Origin: Ryuthela nishihirai
Taxonomy: Eukaryota; Arthropoda; Arachnida; Araneae; Heptathelidae
Assembly: GCA_038380435.1 (NCBI GenBank)
Contig: JAWZYU010000028.1
Location: 44,947,095 to 45,011,094, forward strand
DNA length: 64,000 bases
Direction: 5' to 3'
Position 1 is the stretch's first letter; each line of letters begins with the position of its first letter. This document shows, one piece after another, positions 1-9,855 of the stretch. The position numbers and the translations under genes are program-made. A model generated the notes under the pieces. That model saw only the letters and a program-made list of their open reading frames with translations, did no database searches and was not told the DNA's origin.

Positions 1-1045
1 CAAGAGCAGCTGGAAAGACTCTCTATTTAAAAACGAAAACATACATTTCCAATGAGTAAGCAATTGGTAAAGTGTATTTTTTAAAAACTATATCTTTCAA
101 GAGCAGCTGGGAAGACTCTCTATTTAAAAACGAAAACATACATTTCCAATGAGTAAGCAATTGGTAAAGTGGATTTTTTAAAAACTATATCATTCAAGAG
201 CAGCTGGAAAGACTCTCTATTTAAAAACGAAAACATACATTTCCAATGAATAAGCAATTGGTAAAGTGTATTTTTTAAAAACTATATCATTCAAGAGCAG
301 CTGGAAAGACTCTCTATTTAAAAACGAAAACATACATTTCCAATGAGTAAGCAATTGGTAAAGTGTATTTTTTAAAAACTATATCATTCAAGAGCAGCTG
401 GAAAGGCTCTCTATTTAAAAACGAAAACATGCATTTCCAATGAGTAAGCAATTGATAAAGTGTATTTTTTAAAAACTATATCTTTCAAGAGCAGCTGGAA
501 AGACTCTCTATTTAAAAACGAAAACATACATTTCCAATGAGTAAGCAATTGGTAAAGTGTAATTATTAAAAACTATATCATTCAAGAGCAGCTGGAAAGA
601 CTCTCTATTTAAATACGAAAACATACATTTCCAATGAGTAAGCAATTGGTAGTGTTTTTTTTTTTAAACTATATCATTCAAGAGCAGCTGGAAAGACTAT
701 TTAAAAACGAAAACATATATTTCCGATGAATAACGAATTGGAAAAGAAGACTACTCTTTTTTAAATATTAAAAGCATCAGAAAAAATTCTTTAATTGAAA
801 ACAGAACCTTACACTTCTAATGAGTAATAAACTGGGAAAGAAAACTATATTTTTCAAAAAAAAAACAAAACTGTATTCTTTAAAATCAACGGAGAAAAAA
901 ATTCTCTACCTAAAAAAAGAAAATGTACGTTTCTATTGAGTAATGAATTGGGAAAGAAAACTTTACTTTTTAAAAAATTATATTATTAAAGAACAGCAGG
1001 AAAAATTATATTTTTAAAAAACGAAAGCATACATTCCTCGTATGG
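1..1045. repeat. 97-bp tandem satellite, array end
   Basis: Eight near-identical units begin at 1, 98, 195, 292, 389, 486, 583 and 679, a period of 96-97 bp. Each unit opens with caagagcagctgg and carries catttccaatgag. After about 740 the units decay: shorter, diverged versions of the same words continue to about 1045. The array starts at the window edge, so its real length is unknown. No gene-like content is seen. Confidence 0.95.
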
Positions 1046-1427
1046 AAGTTATGCCAGCTGGAATATTTAGCAACAAAGTTTATCACTCTTTGAACTTATC
1101 TCAATAGTTAATCAAACCAGAGCAATAACCGTTCTATCATACCGCTTACTAAAATAATTATTTGCTAGGAGTTTCCCTAATCCTTTCAATTTTGTTAAAT
1201 TTTGCTGCTGCCTTAACTTTTAAAATGCTGAATTCACATTGCGGAAAGTTAAGAATTAAATAGATTTTGTTTAGGTCTTTATGTACCTTTAGTGTCACTT
1301 CCATCAAAAAAGTTCGTTCTTCAAGATACTCAGTTCCTAATTTAGCTTACGATAAAAACAATATAAAAATTCTTCTTAAGCACTTTAAATTTCAAATAAC
1401 CTTCCTCAACTAAATGCTACTGGGACT
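1046..1427. other. Unassigned AT-rich stretch
   Basis: About 380 bp between the satellite and the first SINE. I see no open frame, tandem repeat or tRNA-like boxes. Confidence 0.5.
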
Positions 1428-1429
1428 GG

Positions 1430-1805
1430 GTTGGGTTGTTTTACCTCTGAGCGGCACTTTTTTGCACACCATGGGCTAAATGGCCAGGTCACATGGACCC
1501 CGAAGGCTCAGAGAAGGTTGGGGATCCACTGGAACAGCTGTTGGGAGACAGATGGTAGCCTCCCGTCAAGGCCATCCAGCGTGTTCTTTAACGTGCACAG
1601 GGTATGGCTCTCCCACACACGGGGCCACGGCTTAACGTCCCATCCGACGGACGGCGGCCTTTCCAAGCCCATCGGTGTCCCCTACTGACCGTGGGCAGGG
1701 CGGGGAATTTTGCGGAGATAAATCTCAACGCTGACCCAGCTGGGACTCGAACCTAGGAACTACATTTTACGAGCCTGGCGCGCTACCAACTGAGCTACCC
1801 CCGCC
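1430..1805 (-). mobile_element. SINE-I copy, near full length
   Basis: Reads tail-first on the plus strand (ttgggttgttttacctc) and ends with the tRNA-like head near 1805. The word ctactgggact occurs just before it (about 1417) and again at its far end (about 1806). The copy therefore inserted beside the older SINE at 1815 and duplicated about 11 bp of target. Confidence 0.9.
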
Positions 1806-1814
1806 ACTACTGGG

Positions 1815-2075
1815 ACTGAGTTGAGTTGTTTTACCTCTGAGCAGCGCTATTGTGCCTACACTGGAAACCAAATGACCAGGTCACAGGGATTCCCAACGGC
1901 TCAGAAAAGGTTGGAGGAAGGGGATCCAATGAGAATGGTTAGGAGACAGATGGAAAGCATTCCGTCAAGGTCATCCAGTGTGCTCTTTAACGTACACAAG
2001 CTATGGCTCTCCTGTACACGAGGTCACGGCTTACCGTTCCATCCGATGGGCAGCGCTTTACCAAGGCCATCTAGA
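1815..2075 (-). mobile_element. SINE-I copy, head missing, diverged
   Basis: Tail and body of SINE-I with many substitutions, lost beyond the block that reads ccatccgatgggcagcg. The tRNA-like head is absent. It is older than its neighbour at 1430. Confidence 0.85.
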
Positions 2076-2364
2076 TACAGAAAGCCTGGATACTGCAGTA
2101 ATTGAAGACTTAATTTGAAAAAAATATATATATATAATGATTTTTTGTCTACAATTGGACTGGTAGTTTCTTGTTTGTAAAAAAATTTGGTTATTAATTT
2201 TAAAATATTCTCAATCATTTTAATGAAATCCTAATGAATAAATTATTTTACTTTACCTAGTTCTGAAATAAATGGTTTTAAGCTAAATTTTAAACAAATA
2301 AATCATTTGAAGTTTTTTATGCATAATTAACTTCCCTCTTTTCTTCCCTCCTTTTGCTCAAGGT

Positions 2365-2515
2365 GTCCGGGTCTGGTGTATCAAGGTGGCGTTGCTCCTA
2401 CTCACCAAGGGAAGGGTGTGGATTTGGCGGAGATAAATCTCTGCTACCTAGGTGGGATTCGAACCTGGGAACTAAACATTGAGAGCCTTCGCGCTCTACC
2501 GACTACCAACCTTGC
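2365..2515 (-). mobile_element. SINE-I head fragment, diverged
   Basis: Contains gcggagataaatctc, a B box on the reverse strand (gggattcgaacctgg) and the head end (gctctaccgacta). The body is missing or unrecognisable. Confidence 0.65.
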
Positions 2516-2654
2516 TCTTAAAAGCAGCTGGGGTCCAATCAGATTGTACGTTATTACAGTAAGAAAAAAAAATTGTGGGTCCAGTATTTCCATTCAAAGC
2601 TGTGCAGTTTTCATATTCAAAACACACTAGAAATAAATAGCTGAAAGAAACTGG

Positions 2655-2731
2655 TGGCCTTAAGTGGGATTCAAACCCACGTCTTCCAGGAGCTGCCAAG
2701 CGTCATAACCGCTAGACCACCAGAGACTGAC
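2655..2731 (-). other. tRNA-like sequence, probably a SINE head
   Basis: On the minus strand it has an A box resembling tRNA-Glu (tggtctagcggtta) and a perfect T arm (gtggg, 7-nt loop, cccac). The anticodon arm does not fold, and the outer ctggtgg/ccaccag pairing sits too far out for an acceptor stem. I read it as a tRNA-derived retroelement head or tRNA pseudogene, not a working tRNA. It is not the SINE-I head. Confidence 0.5.
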
Positions 2732-2910
2732 CATACATTTCAATTATTATAACGGGAAATTTTCCAGCAAATGTTTTCAAGTGTCTTCCCAACAGGACAT
2801 TTTTCTGTTATTTTATTATTGAATTTTTTATATAACGCTGTGAGTGTGAGTGACAGACATTATTTCCATCATATGAAGTAGCTTTGATTGTTCGATTCCC
2901 GTCATAGAGG

Positions 2911-3297
2911 GGGGCGGGGGTGGCTCAGTCGGTAGCGCGCCAGGCTCGTAATCTGTAGCTCTCAGGTTCGAGTCCCAGCTGGGTCAGCGTTGAGATTTAT
3001 CTCCGCAAAATTCCCCGCCCTGCCCACGGTCAGTAGGGGACACCGATGGGCTTGGAAAGGCCGCCGTCCGTCGGATGGGACGTTAAGCCGTGGCTCCGTG
3101 TGCGGGAGAGCCATACCCTGTGCACGTTAAAGAACACGCTGGATGGCCTTGATGGGAGGATACCATCTGTCTCCCAACAGCTATTCCAGTCGGTCCCCTC
3201 CCCTAACCTTCTCTGAGCCTTCGGGGTCCATGTGACCTGGCTATTTAGCCCATGGTGCGCAAAAAGGTGCCGCTCAGAGGTAAAACAATCCAATCAA
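2911..3297 (+). mobile_element. SINE-I, full-length reference copy
   Basis: This copy shows the family layout. The first ~75 bp are tRNA-like, with A box tggctcagtcgg (2921..2932) and B box ggttcgagtcc (2965..2975), the internal promoter for RNA polymerase III. The anticodon loop region reads ctcgtaa. In the copy at 4525 it can form a stem with ccaga and tctgt, so a Thr-like (CGT) ancestor is possible. A GC-rich body of about 300 bp follows, ending gctcagaggtaaaacaatcc. The 3' end is a short (AATCC)n run here and (AACCC)n in most other copies, not poly(A). It encodes no protein and needs a LINE for movement. Confidence 0.93.
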
Positions 3298-3689
3298 GCA
3301 AGCCTGAGCATTAAAAACAGCTCAAATATTCGCGTCGCCTGCCTTCAAGGAGCTGAACTGACGTCACTAATTGTAGATTCCAGCTGGTGCTATTAACGTC
3401 ATTGTTCATTTAATCATCTGAACGCAATCTGCAGAGACAGTTTCATTGTTAATTATCAAAACATTACTTCGAAATATTGTATAAATTTAGACTGAGAGGT
3501 AATTATATCTTGACAAAACGAAATTATTCTCCAGAAGATTTGCAGAGCTTTTTGGTTCCGAACAGTTAGACCTCATGGCGAAGACATTGAACCTCTTTTA
3601 TCTTTATAATAACATTATCTTCTTCAAGGAAGATTTTGTCTCTGGAACAATTTGCGATTCTTCCTGGTAGCATACACTGTAATGATAGC
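3298..3689. other. Unassigned stretch
   Basis: About 390 bp of ordinary AT-rich sequence without repeats or a convincing frame. Confidence 0.45.
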
Positions 3690-3746
3690 TAAGTTGTTTT
3701 ACCTCTAAGAGGCTCTTTTCTGCGCATGCGCACAATGAGCTAATTT
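3690..3746 (-). mobile_element. SINE-I tail fragment
   Basis: Reads gttgttttacctctaagagg and continues into cacaatgagctaa, matching the last ~55 bp of SINE-I. It is cut off by the MITE that starts at 3757. Confidence 0.7.
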
Positions 3747-3756
3747 TAGATTTTGG

Positions 3757-4068
3757 TACAGTCGCTCAAAAAATATCCGAACACTATGGTTGATTACAGA
3801 AATCAGAAAAAATATGTGGCAATGATTTTTTTAGAAATTAGTGATCTGGCAACCTTCGTGTATGTACACGAAGGTTGCCAGATCACTAAAAAGACCTGGA
3901 TCGTGTGGGCTCACTCACGGAAATATTGAGCGTCTGCAGTTACCGTTCACAGCAAACTGGAGCGTGTGCAGTAAGTGCACACGCTCCAGTTTGTTGTAAA
4001 CGGTAACTGGAGCGTGTACAGTTGCTGTACACGCCCATAGTGTTCGGATTTTTTTTTGAGTGACTGTA
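3757..4068. mobile_element. Foldback MITE, long form
   Basis: Terminal inverted repeats of about 33 bp: tacagtcgctcaaaaaatat at the left and its inverse at the right, ending gagtgactgta. TA lies at both ends, as for Tc1/mariner elements. Inside are two further palindromes, one centred on an accttcgtg/cacgaaggt pair and one built from cgttcacagcaaactggagc and its inverse. No coding capacity. It abuts the 3' end of the Tc1-like pseudogene and may have replaced its end. Confidence 0.9.
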
Positions 4069-4099
4069 CGTTGTTACGGGAATTGCCTGTCATTCTACC

Positions 4100-5491
4100 A
4101 TAAGAACATTAGTGAGACTGGTCACTGATGTCAAGCGGTTCAGACTGGCTCACAGTCGGCATTCTAATTCATCCCAAAGGTGTTCCATGGGTTTGAGATC
4201 ATGCCTCTGTGCAAGGCCAGTCAACTTCTTCCAGACCTATCTCATCAAACTATTCCTGCACGGTCCTCTCTTTGTGGACGGGGGCATTATCATGTTGGTA
4301 TAGGAAAGGGTCTTCACTAAACTGTTGCCATAAAGTTGGGAGCACAGAATTGTCGAGAATGTTATTATAGGCCGCAGCTTTCAGAGTCTCGTTCACTGGA
4401 ACTAGGGAGCCCAGCCCGAACCATGAAAAACAACTCCAGAGCATGATGCCTTCTCCACCAAACTTCACAGTTGGCACAACACAGTCAGGCAGGTAGCGTT
4501 CACCTGGCATCCTCCATACCCAGAGGGGCGGGGGTATCTCAGTTGGTAGGGACGGGGTAGCTCAGTCGGCCAGACTCGTAATCTGTAGTTCCCAGGTTCG
4601 AGTCCCAGCTGGGTTAGCGTTGAGATTTATCCCCGCAAAATTCCCCACCCTGCCCACGGTCAGTAGGGGACACCGATGGGCTTGGAAAGGCCGCCGTCCG
4701 TCAGATGGGACGTTAAGCCGTGGCTCTGTGTGCGGGAGAGCCATACCCTGTGCAAGTTAAAGAACACGCTGGATGGCCTTGACGGGAGGCTACCATCTGT
4801 CTCCCAACAGCTGTTCCAGTGGGTCCCCTCCCCCAACCTTCTCTGAGCCTTCGGGGTCCATGTGACCTGGCCATTTAGCCCATGGTTGCAAAAAAGTGCC
4901 TCTCAGAGGTAAAACAACCGAACCCAACCCAAATCCACACCCAGACTCGTCCGTCAGACTGCCAGATGGTGAAGCCTTATTCATCCCTCCAGAGAACGCA
5001 GTTCCTCTGCTCAAGTGTTCACTGGCGACGTGCTTCACATACTCGAACCGACGCTTGGCATTGATCTTGTTGATGTTAGGCTTGTGTGCGGCTGCTTGGC
5101 CATGGAGACCCATTTCCTGCAACTCGCGACGAACTGTTATGGTGCTGGTGTTGCTTTCAGAAGCATTTTGGACCTCAGGTGGTGAGTGTTGCAACCGAGG
5201 ACAAGCGATTTTGTCCAACTATCCGCTTCAGCATTCGGCGGTCCCGCTCTGTCATTTCACGCAGAGTACCGGGTCGCGATTCCTGTTGTTTCTCCTAGGC
5301 ATTTCCACTTCACAATAACACTTCACAATAACATCACTTACAGTTGATCGGGGCAGCTGCATCAGGGCCGAAATGTCCCGAACTGACTTGTTTCTAAGAT
5401 GGCATCTTATGACCGTGCCATGTTGAAAGTTACTGAGCTCTACCTTGTACGGCCCATTCTCCTGTTCATACGTGTCCATGAGGTTTGCCAC
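4100..5491 (-). pseudogene. Tc1-like transposase pseudogene
   Basis: Family role: a DDE-type nuclease that cuts and pastes its element at TA sites. Pieces appear in order on the minus strand. The N-terminal helix-turn-helix part (5491 down to about 5250) includes HLRNKSVRDISALMQLPRST. A middle part (about 5218..4946) includes ITVRRELQEMGLHGQAA and KRRFEYVKHVASEH. After the SINE come [20 protein letters not shown] and [15 protein letters not shown] (about 4510..4420). QHDNAPVH lies near 4270 and a damaged EEVDWP...HGTPLG block near 4200. There are several frame changes, stops near the C-terminus, a short duplication near 5320 and the SINE. It cannot make an active enzyme. Confidence 0.9.
4525..4934 (+). 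mobile_element. SINE-I inside the Tc1-like element, duplicated head
   Basis: Full SINE-I whose first ~25 bp occur twice in tandem (ggggcgggggtatctcagtt, then gacggggtagctcagtcgg). The 11-bp flanking repeats at 4514..4524 and 4935..4945 differ at one base. The anticodon-arm pairing is clearest in this copy. Confidence 0.93.
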
Positions 5492-5592
5492 GCCACGTGT
5501 GTGCTTTTATACCTGTTTGGGCCATGGCTGGGGCGTATATGAGCGAATCCACTACTCAGAAAAGATGTCCGGATACTTTTGAGCAGACAGTA

Positions 5593-5790
5593 TACGTGTT
5601 AATGTGAATAAACAGTGTCCTCTACTGTGGTGCATTCGTTTATATCATACACGACATTAGGCACAGCATGTCTGAATCACACCTAAGCACCGGTATAAAA
5701 ACCAGTGAAGCTGTGGTTTCACTTAGGATAATGGGTGAATATTATTTAAGTGGACTAATTAATCGTCTTCTACAGAGTGCATCGGAAGAG
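5593..5790. other. Unassigned spacer
   Basis: About 200 bp between the Tc1 end and the composite MITE. No supported feature. Confidence 0.4.
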
Positions 5791-6018
5791 GGTACTTTTC
5801 AAATCATTTCGTACAGTCGATCAAAAAAAGTATCCAAACACTATGGTTGATTACAGAATTCAGATAAAATATCTGGCAACGATTTTTTTTAGAAATTAGC
5901 GATCTGGCAACCTTTGTGTCACGTGATTACAGAATTCAGGAAAAATATCTGGAGCGTGTACAGCAACTGTACACGCTCCAGTTACCGTTCACAGCAAACT
6001 GGAGCGTGTGCAGTTACT

Positions 6019-6160
6019 GCACACGCTCCAGTTTGCTGTGAACGGTAACTGCACACGCTCCAGTTTGCTGTGAACGGTAACTGCACACGCTCCAGTTTGC
6101 TGTGAACGGTAACTGCACACGCTCCAGTTTGCTGTGAACGGTAACTGCACACGCTCAATA
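6019..6160. repeat. 32-bp tandem array inside MITE
   Basis: Units start gcacacgctccagtttgctg at 6019, 6051, 6083, 6115 and 6147 and run on through tgaacggtaact. They are one arm of the MITE hairpin copied head to tail. Other MITE copies have only one unit. The short minus-strand open frame across it is an artefact of the repeat. Confidence 0.92.
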
Positions 6161-6309
6161 TTTCCGTGAGTGTGCACACGATCTAGAATCAAAATAATAT
6201 GACCACCTACAGTCGCTCAAAAAGTATCCGAACACTATGGTTGATTACAGAATTCAGAAAAAATATCTGGCAACGATTTTTTTTAGAAATTAGTGATCTG
6301 GCAACCTTC

Positions 6310-6830
6310 GTGTTACGCGACACGAAGGTTTCCAGATCACTAATTTCTAAAAAAATCGTTTGCCAGATATTTTTTCTGACACAAAGGTTGCCAGATCACT
6401 AATTTCTAAAAAAATCGTTGCCAGATATTTTTCTGAATTCTGTAATCACGTGACACGAAGGTTGCCAAATCACTAATTTCTAAAAAAATCGTTGCCAGAT
6501 ATTTTTTGAATTCTGTAATCACGTGACACGAAGGTTGCCAGATCACTAATTTCTAAAAAAACGTTGCCAGATATTTTTCTGAATTCTGTAATCACGTGAC
6601 ACGAAGATTGCCCGATCACTAATTTCTAAAAAAAATCGTTGCCAGATATTTTTCTGAATTCTGTAATCACGTGACACGAAGGTTGCCAGATCACTAATTT
6701 ATAAAAAAAATCGTTGCCAGATATTTTTCCTGAATTCTGTAATCACGTGACACGAAGGTTGCCAGATCACTAATTTATAAAAAAAATCGTTGCCAGATAT
6801 TTTTTCTGAATTCTGTAATCAACCATAGTG
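6310..6830. repeat. ~74-bp tandem array inside MITE
   Basis: About six head-to-tail copies of a unit containing cacgaaggttgccagatcac, then a run of A, then cgttgccagatattttt and gaattctgtaatcacgtg. This is one arm of the short MITE repeated. Copies differ mainly in the length of the A run. Confidence 0.92.
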
Positions 6831-6874
6831 TTCGGATACTTTTTTGAGCGACTGTACGAAATGATTTGAAAAGT

Positions 6875-7114
6875 TCGAGTACAGTCCTGACCAAGTCTAT
6901 GTCCACGACAACTAGTGCGTTGTGATTGTAAAACATTATCGCCTAAACGCTCTCCATTAGAAAGTTTTCCATATGAGAATTTCTGACTTAAAAGCCGACG
7001 AACTTTACTAAGACATCATTTTCCACCTTGGTTCAAATATTTCAGATTCTGAAGGCAAAAGTGACATAAACCATACGTTGTGAGTAAGTATTCTCTCAAA
7101 ATCTAAATTCAAAA
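6875..7114. other. Unassigned spacer
   Basis: AT-rich, no supported feature. Confidence 0.4.
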
Positions 7115-7400
7115 TGAGCGGTGACTGACTTCACAAGCTCGTAATCTGGTGTTCCAGGTTCGAATCTCAACCAAACCTGCGTTAAGATTTGCTGCCCAAA
7201 TTCCAGCTCTGATCTTCGGTATGAAAGGGAATCTCGAGGTTCGGAAGTGTCATGATCAGTTAAGCCCGGAAGGTATGCCGTGAACCTACTGCAGGATAGT
7301 CACGTCCCATGCAATTAAAGATAATGCCGTATTGTCAGGAAGCGCCTTGTATAAATCTCCTAAGACTGTGAATCACCTTTCCCCCATGATCGTATCTACG
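7115..7400 (+). mobile_element. Old tRNA-derived SINE fragment, diverged
   Basis: Starts with a tRNA-like half (ctcgtaatctggtgttccag, then gttcgaatctc). It continues with words that vaguely parallel the SINE-I body (cacgtcccatgcaattaaag). It may be a distant SINE-I relative or a separate family. Confidence 0.45.
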
Positions 7401-7409
7401 GGGGGGTAG

Positions 7410-7803
7410 GGGGTTGGATTGGGTTGTTTCACTTCTGAGAGGCACTATTTTGCACACCATGGGCTAAAATTAAAATGGCCAGGTCACAAGGACCCCGAAG
7501 GCTCAGAGAAGGTTGGGGGAGGGGACCCACTGGAACAGCTGTTGGGAGACAGATGGTAGCCTCCCGTCAAGGCCATCCAGCGTGTTCTTTAACGTGCACA
7601 GGGTATGACTCTCCTGCACACGAGGCCACGGCTTAACGTCCCATCCGACGGACGGCGGCCTTTCCAAGCCCATCGGTGTCCCCTACTGACCGCGGGTAGG
7701 GAGTTTTGCGGAGATAAATCTCAACGCTGACCTAGCTGGGACTCGAATCTGGGAACTACAGATTACGATCCTGGCGCGCTACTGACTGAGCCACCCCCGA
7801 CCC
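7410..7803 (-). mobile_element. SINE-I, full length
   Basis: Complete from tail (ggattgggttgtttcac) to head (gagccacccccgaccc). Flanked by gggggtagggg on both sides, an 11-bp duplication in G-rich target sequence. Confidence 0.9.
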
Positions 7804-8090
7804 AAGGGGGTAGGGGAAGAGAGTAATGTCACCCTCCCTTTGAGAAAGCTAATAAGAGTAATGGAGGCAAAAATTATTAATCTTCTACATATTTCACACA
7901 TTTTTCAAGGAATTTTTTAAGACCTCTGAAAAGGATGGGGAAATATCAAACAGCAATGGAAATCCAATCTCTTCTCTCTTCCTTTTACTGGTGTTTCCCA
8001 GCTGGATTGCTCCACTTGTTTCCCCCCCCCCCTTTTCATATTTTCTAGATCCCGGCCTGCCTTCCCCTGCGCAGATTTCAGCTACAAGGA
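7804..8090. other. Unassigned stretch
   Basis: About 290 bp, including a run of ten C at about 8022..8031. No supported feature. Confidence 0.4.
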
Positions 8091-8094
8091 TAGT

Positions 8095-8162
8095 TGTGAC
8101 CTAACTATTTAGTCTGTTTTGTGCATAAAAAAAATGTCGCTCAAATGTAAAACAACGCAACC
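8095..8162 (+). mobile_element. SINE-I tail fragment, diverged
   Basis: Matches the SINE-I end: gtgacctaactatttag, then tgtcgctcaaatgtaaaac. The rest of the element is not recognisable upstream. Confidence 0.6.
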
Positions 8163-8885
8163 AAACTTTAAAAGCTATCTTATATTTTTATTTTGCGCAG
8201 AGATTACGGAAAGAACAGATTTCAACGTGCCAAAAAAAAAAGCGCGATGTAATCCAGACACCAGATGGTATTACACATCTTTTTATACAAAATAAAAAAT
8301 GATCTACAAGTTTACAACAGATAACTGACAGATAAAAGTACGAGAAAATAAAAAAACTACAATGTTTTATAAAAGGGAGAAAAAATTCGATATCACTAGC
8401 TCAAGTCTTTGTGCTTATTATAGAAGAGGTCTTATGTTTTATTCAATAAATCCTATCTAAAACACGGACACGTTCTTAAAACTCTAGGGAAGAGCCCTGA
8501 CCAACATCAAGAGTATAGATTTATTCAAATACAACATTCTTGATCACCTGCTTAGGCACAATAAACACAGGATTCACGTCCTACTGGGTTTACAACATTT
8601 CCCTTGATGCTATTGTTTGGCCATGCGAGCTGTACTTCACGTATTTTCCCTGAGAAATCTTCTGAATCTTAATGACCTCTATCTCTTCTCAACTGCTAGC
8701 TTTCCTTCTTGTTATTCTTCTGGGAGAGAATAGGTGGAATCACGGGAGACAAAATGCAATTTCTAATTCTGTTAATGTGTGTAAATGTGAGAGAGACAGA
8801 AAAGGAAGTAGAACCTTTAGTAATAGTTCACGTGAGAATGCATTTCTGTAGGTCGTAGGGTCATTTCTAGCTGCTGTTCTAGCAG
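8163..8885. other. Unassigned AT-rich stretch
   Basis: About 720 bp without tandem repeats or recognised transposon words. Short open frames on the minus strand near 8500..8700 are broken by stops. Confidence 0.4.
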
Positions 8886-8936
8886 CAAAAAATAAATATC
8901 CCCTCAAGCAGCTGCTTACCACACAGGTCTGATAAA
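8886..8936 (-). mobile_element. SINE-II 3' fragment
   Basis: Contains aataaatatcccctcaagca and gctgcttaccacacaggtct, the last ~50 bp of SINE-II. The rest is missing, and the SINE-I at 8944 follows directly. Confidence 0.75.
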
Positions 8937-8943
8937 AGCTCTT

Positions 8944-9322
8944 GAGGTGTTTTACCTCTGAGGGACACTTTTTTTGCACGCAATGGGCTCAATGGCTAGG
9001 TCATAAGGACCAACAGGGCTCAGAGAAAGTTGGGGAAGGGTTCTACTGGACAGTTGTTGAAAGAAAGATGGCAGACTCCCGTTAAGGACACCCAGAGTGT
9101 TCTTTAACGTGTCGAGAGTATGACTCTCCAGAAAAAGAGTCACTGTTTAACGTCCCATCCGACGGACGACGGACTTTCCAAGCCCATCGGTGTCCCCTAC
9201 TGACCGTGGGCAGGGCGGGGAATTTTGCGGAGATAAATCTCAACGCTGACCCAGCTGGGACACGAACCTGGGAACTACAGATTACGAGCCTGGCGCGCTA
9301 CCGACTGAGCCACCCCCGCCCC
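8944..9322 (-). mobile_element. SINE-I, full length
   Basis: Tail (gtgttttacctctgaggg) to head (gccacccccgcccc). More body substitutions than most copies. No clear flanking duplication. Confidence 0.88.
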
Positions 9323-9536
9323 TGTGAACAGTGTACTTATTAAAACCTGGTATCCTAATAATATACTTAGTAAGGGCCAGTTGTTTTAAATTTAATTAAT
9401 GAAATAGTAGAATTAGGTGTACTACTTAAAACAATCAGTAAAACAATATTCTCAAGTACACATTATCTGCATTAATAATATTTTATATCACCGTACTTCA
9501 TAGCAACAATTTGTTGAACACTACATATTTTGCTGT
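9323..9536. other. Unassigned spacer
   Basis: AT-rich, no supported feature. Confidence 0.35.
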
Positions 9537-9670
9537 AGGTCAATGAGGCCATAGAGGGAATTTGTTTTGAGTGGGGTGGAATCTGAACCCTTGACCTTCT
9601 GATTCGTAGTGGGTTCAGATCCCACCCAGCTCAGGACAATTTTCTTCTATGCCCACTTTGACCTTCAGCA
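9537..9670. repeat. Imperfect foldback with tRNA-like arms
   Basis: The left arm begins aggtcaatgaggccatag and the right arm ends ctatgcccactttgacct. The inner parts, gtggaatctgaaccc and gggttcagatcccac, also pair. Each arm is about 58 bp and carries a B-box-like gggttcagatccc, so this may be two tRNA-derived heads in inverted orientation. Confidence 0.7.
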
Positions 9671-9855
9671 TAGTAGTGTTGAAAAAGTTGTTACCATATT
9701 CTCTACCTAAAATAATTAGTAAATCCATCCATAACAAAACCAGGTGTTCTAACTAAAACATTTAATAATGTTAATTGTTTCACTTAAAATACCTAGCAAA
9801 ATCCGTTGGTTCCCTATAAAATATTTTACAAATACAAATGCTCCACCTAAGATAC
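9671..9855. other. Unassigned spacer
   Basis: AT-rich, no supported feature. Confidence 0.35.

Larger units (their letters stand above)
4085..5592 (-). mobile_element. Tc1-like DNA transposon, split by a SINE
   Basis: The 5' terminal repeat survives at 5562..5592 (minus strand tactgtctgctcaaaagtat, then ccggaca). The 3' end is lost at the junction with the MITE at 4068. A SINE-I sits inside at 4525..4934, flanked by the 11-bp repeats ccatacccaga and ccacacccaga. Without the SINE the element would be about 1.1 kb, shorter than the usual 1.6 kb for Tc1 elements, so internal sequence is also missing. Confidence 0.9.
5794..6874. mobile_element. Composite foldback MITE with internal tandem arrays
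   Basis: Outer terminal repeats start at 5812 (tacagtcgatc) and end at 6856 (gagcgactgta). The inverted pairing runs on into the flanks (acttttcaaatcatttc at about 5795 and its inverse after 6857). A third terminal-repeat copy lies inside at 6208, after the spacer word aatatgaccacc. The left half holds a 32-bp tandem array and the right half a ~74-bp array, listed separately. No coding capacity. Confidence 0.88.

Noticed and set aside
1431..1688. A recurring 85-125-codon open frame in SINE-I copies on the antisense strand (starting MGCFTSERHFFAHHGLNGQ or similar)
   Set aside because: It is the reverse strand of the SINE body and appears in every younger copy because they share a consensus. 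The family is polymerase III-driven in the other direction, other frames are also open, and older copies break it freely. No sign of selection.
2921..2975. tRNA genes at the many SINE-I and SINE-II heads
   Set aside because: A and B boxes are present, but the acceptor stems do not close, and the sequences continue into a shared body with TSDs. They are SINE heads.
5982..6192. Short open frames with repeats such as SVCSYRSQQTGACAV
   Set aside because: They are translations of the 32-bp MITE array; the same residues arise in two frames.
7115..7400. Second full SINE family at this site
   Set aside because: Only one diverged piece is present. Without a second copy the borders and family cannot be defined, so it is listed as a low-confidence fragment only.
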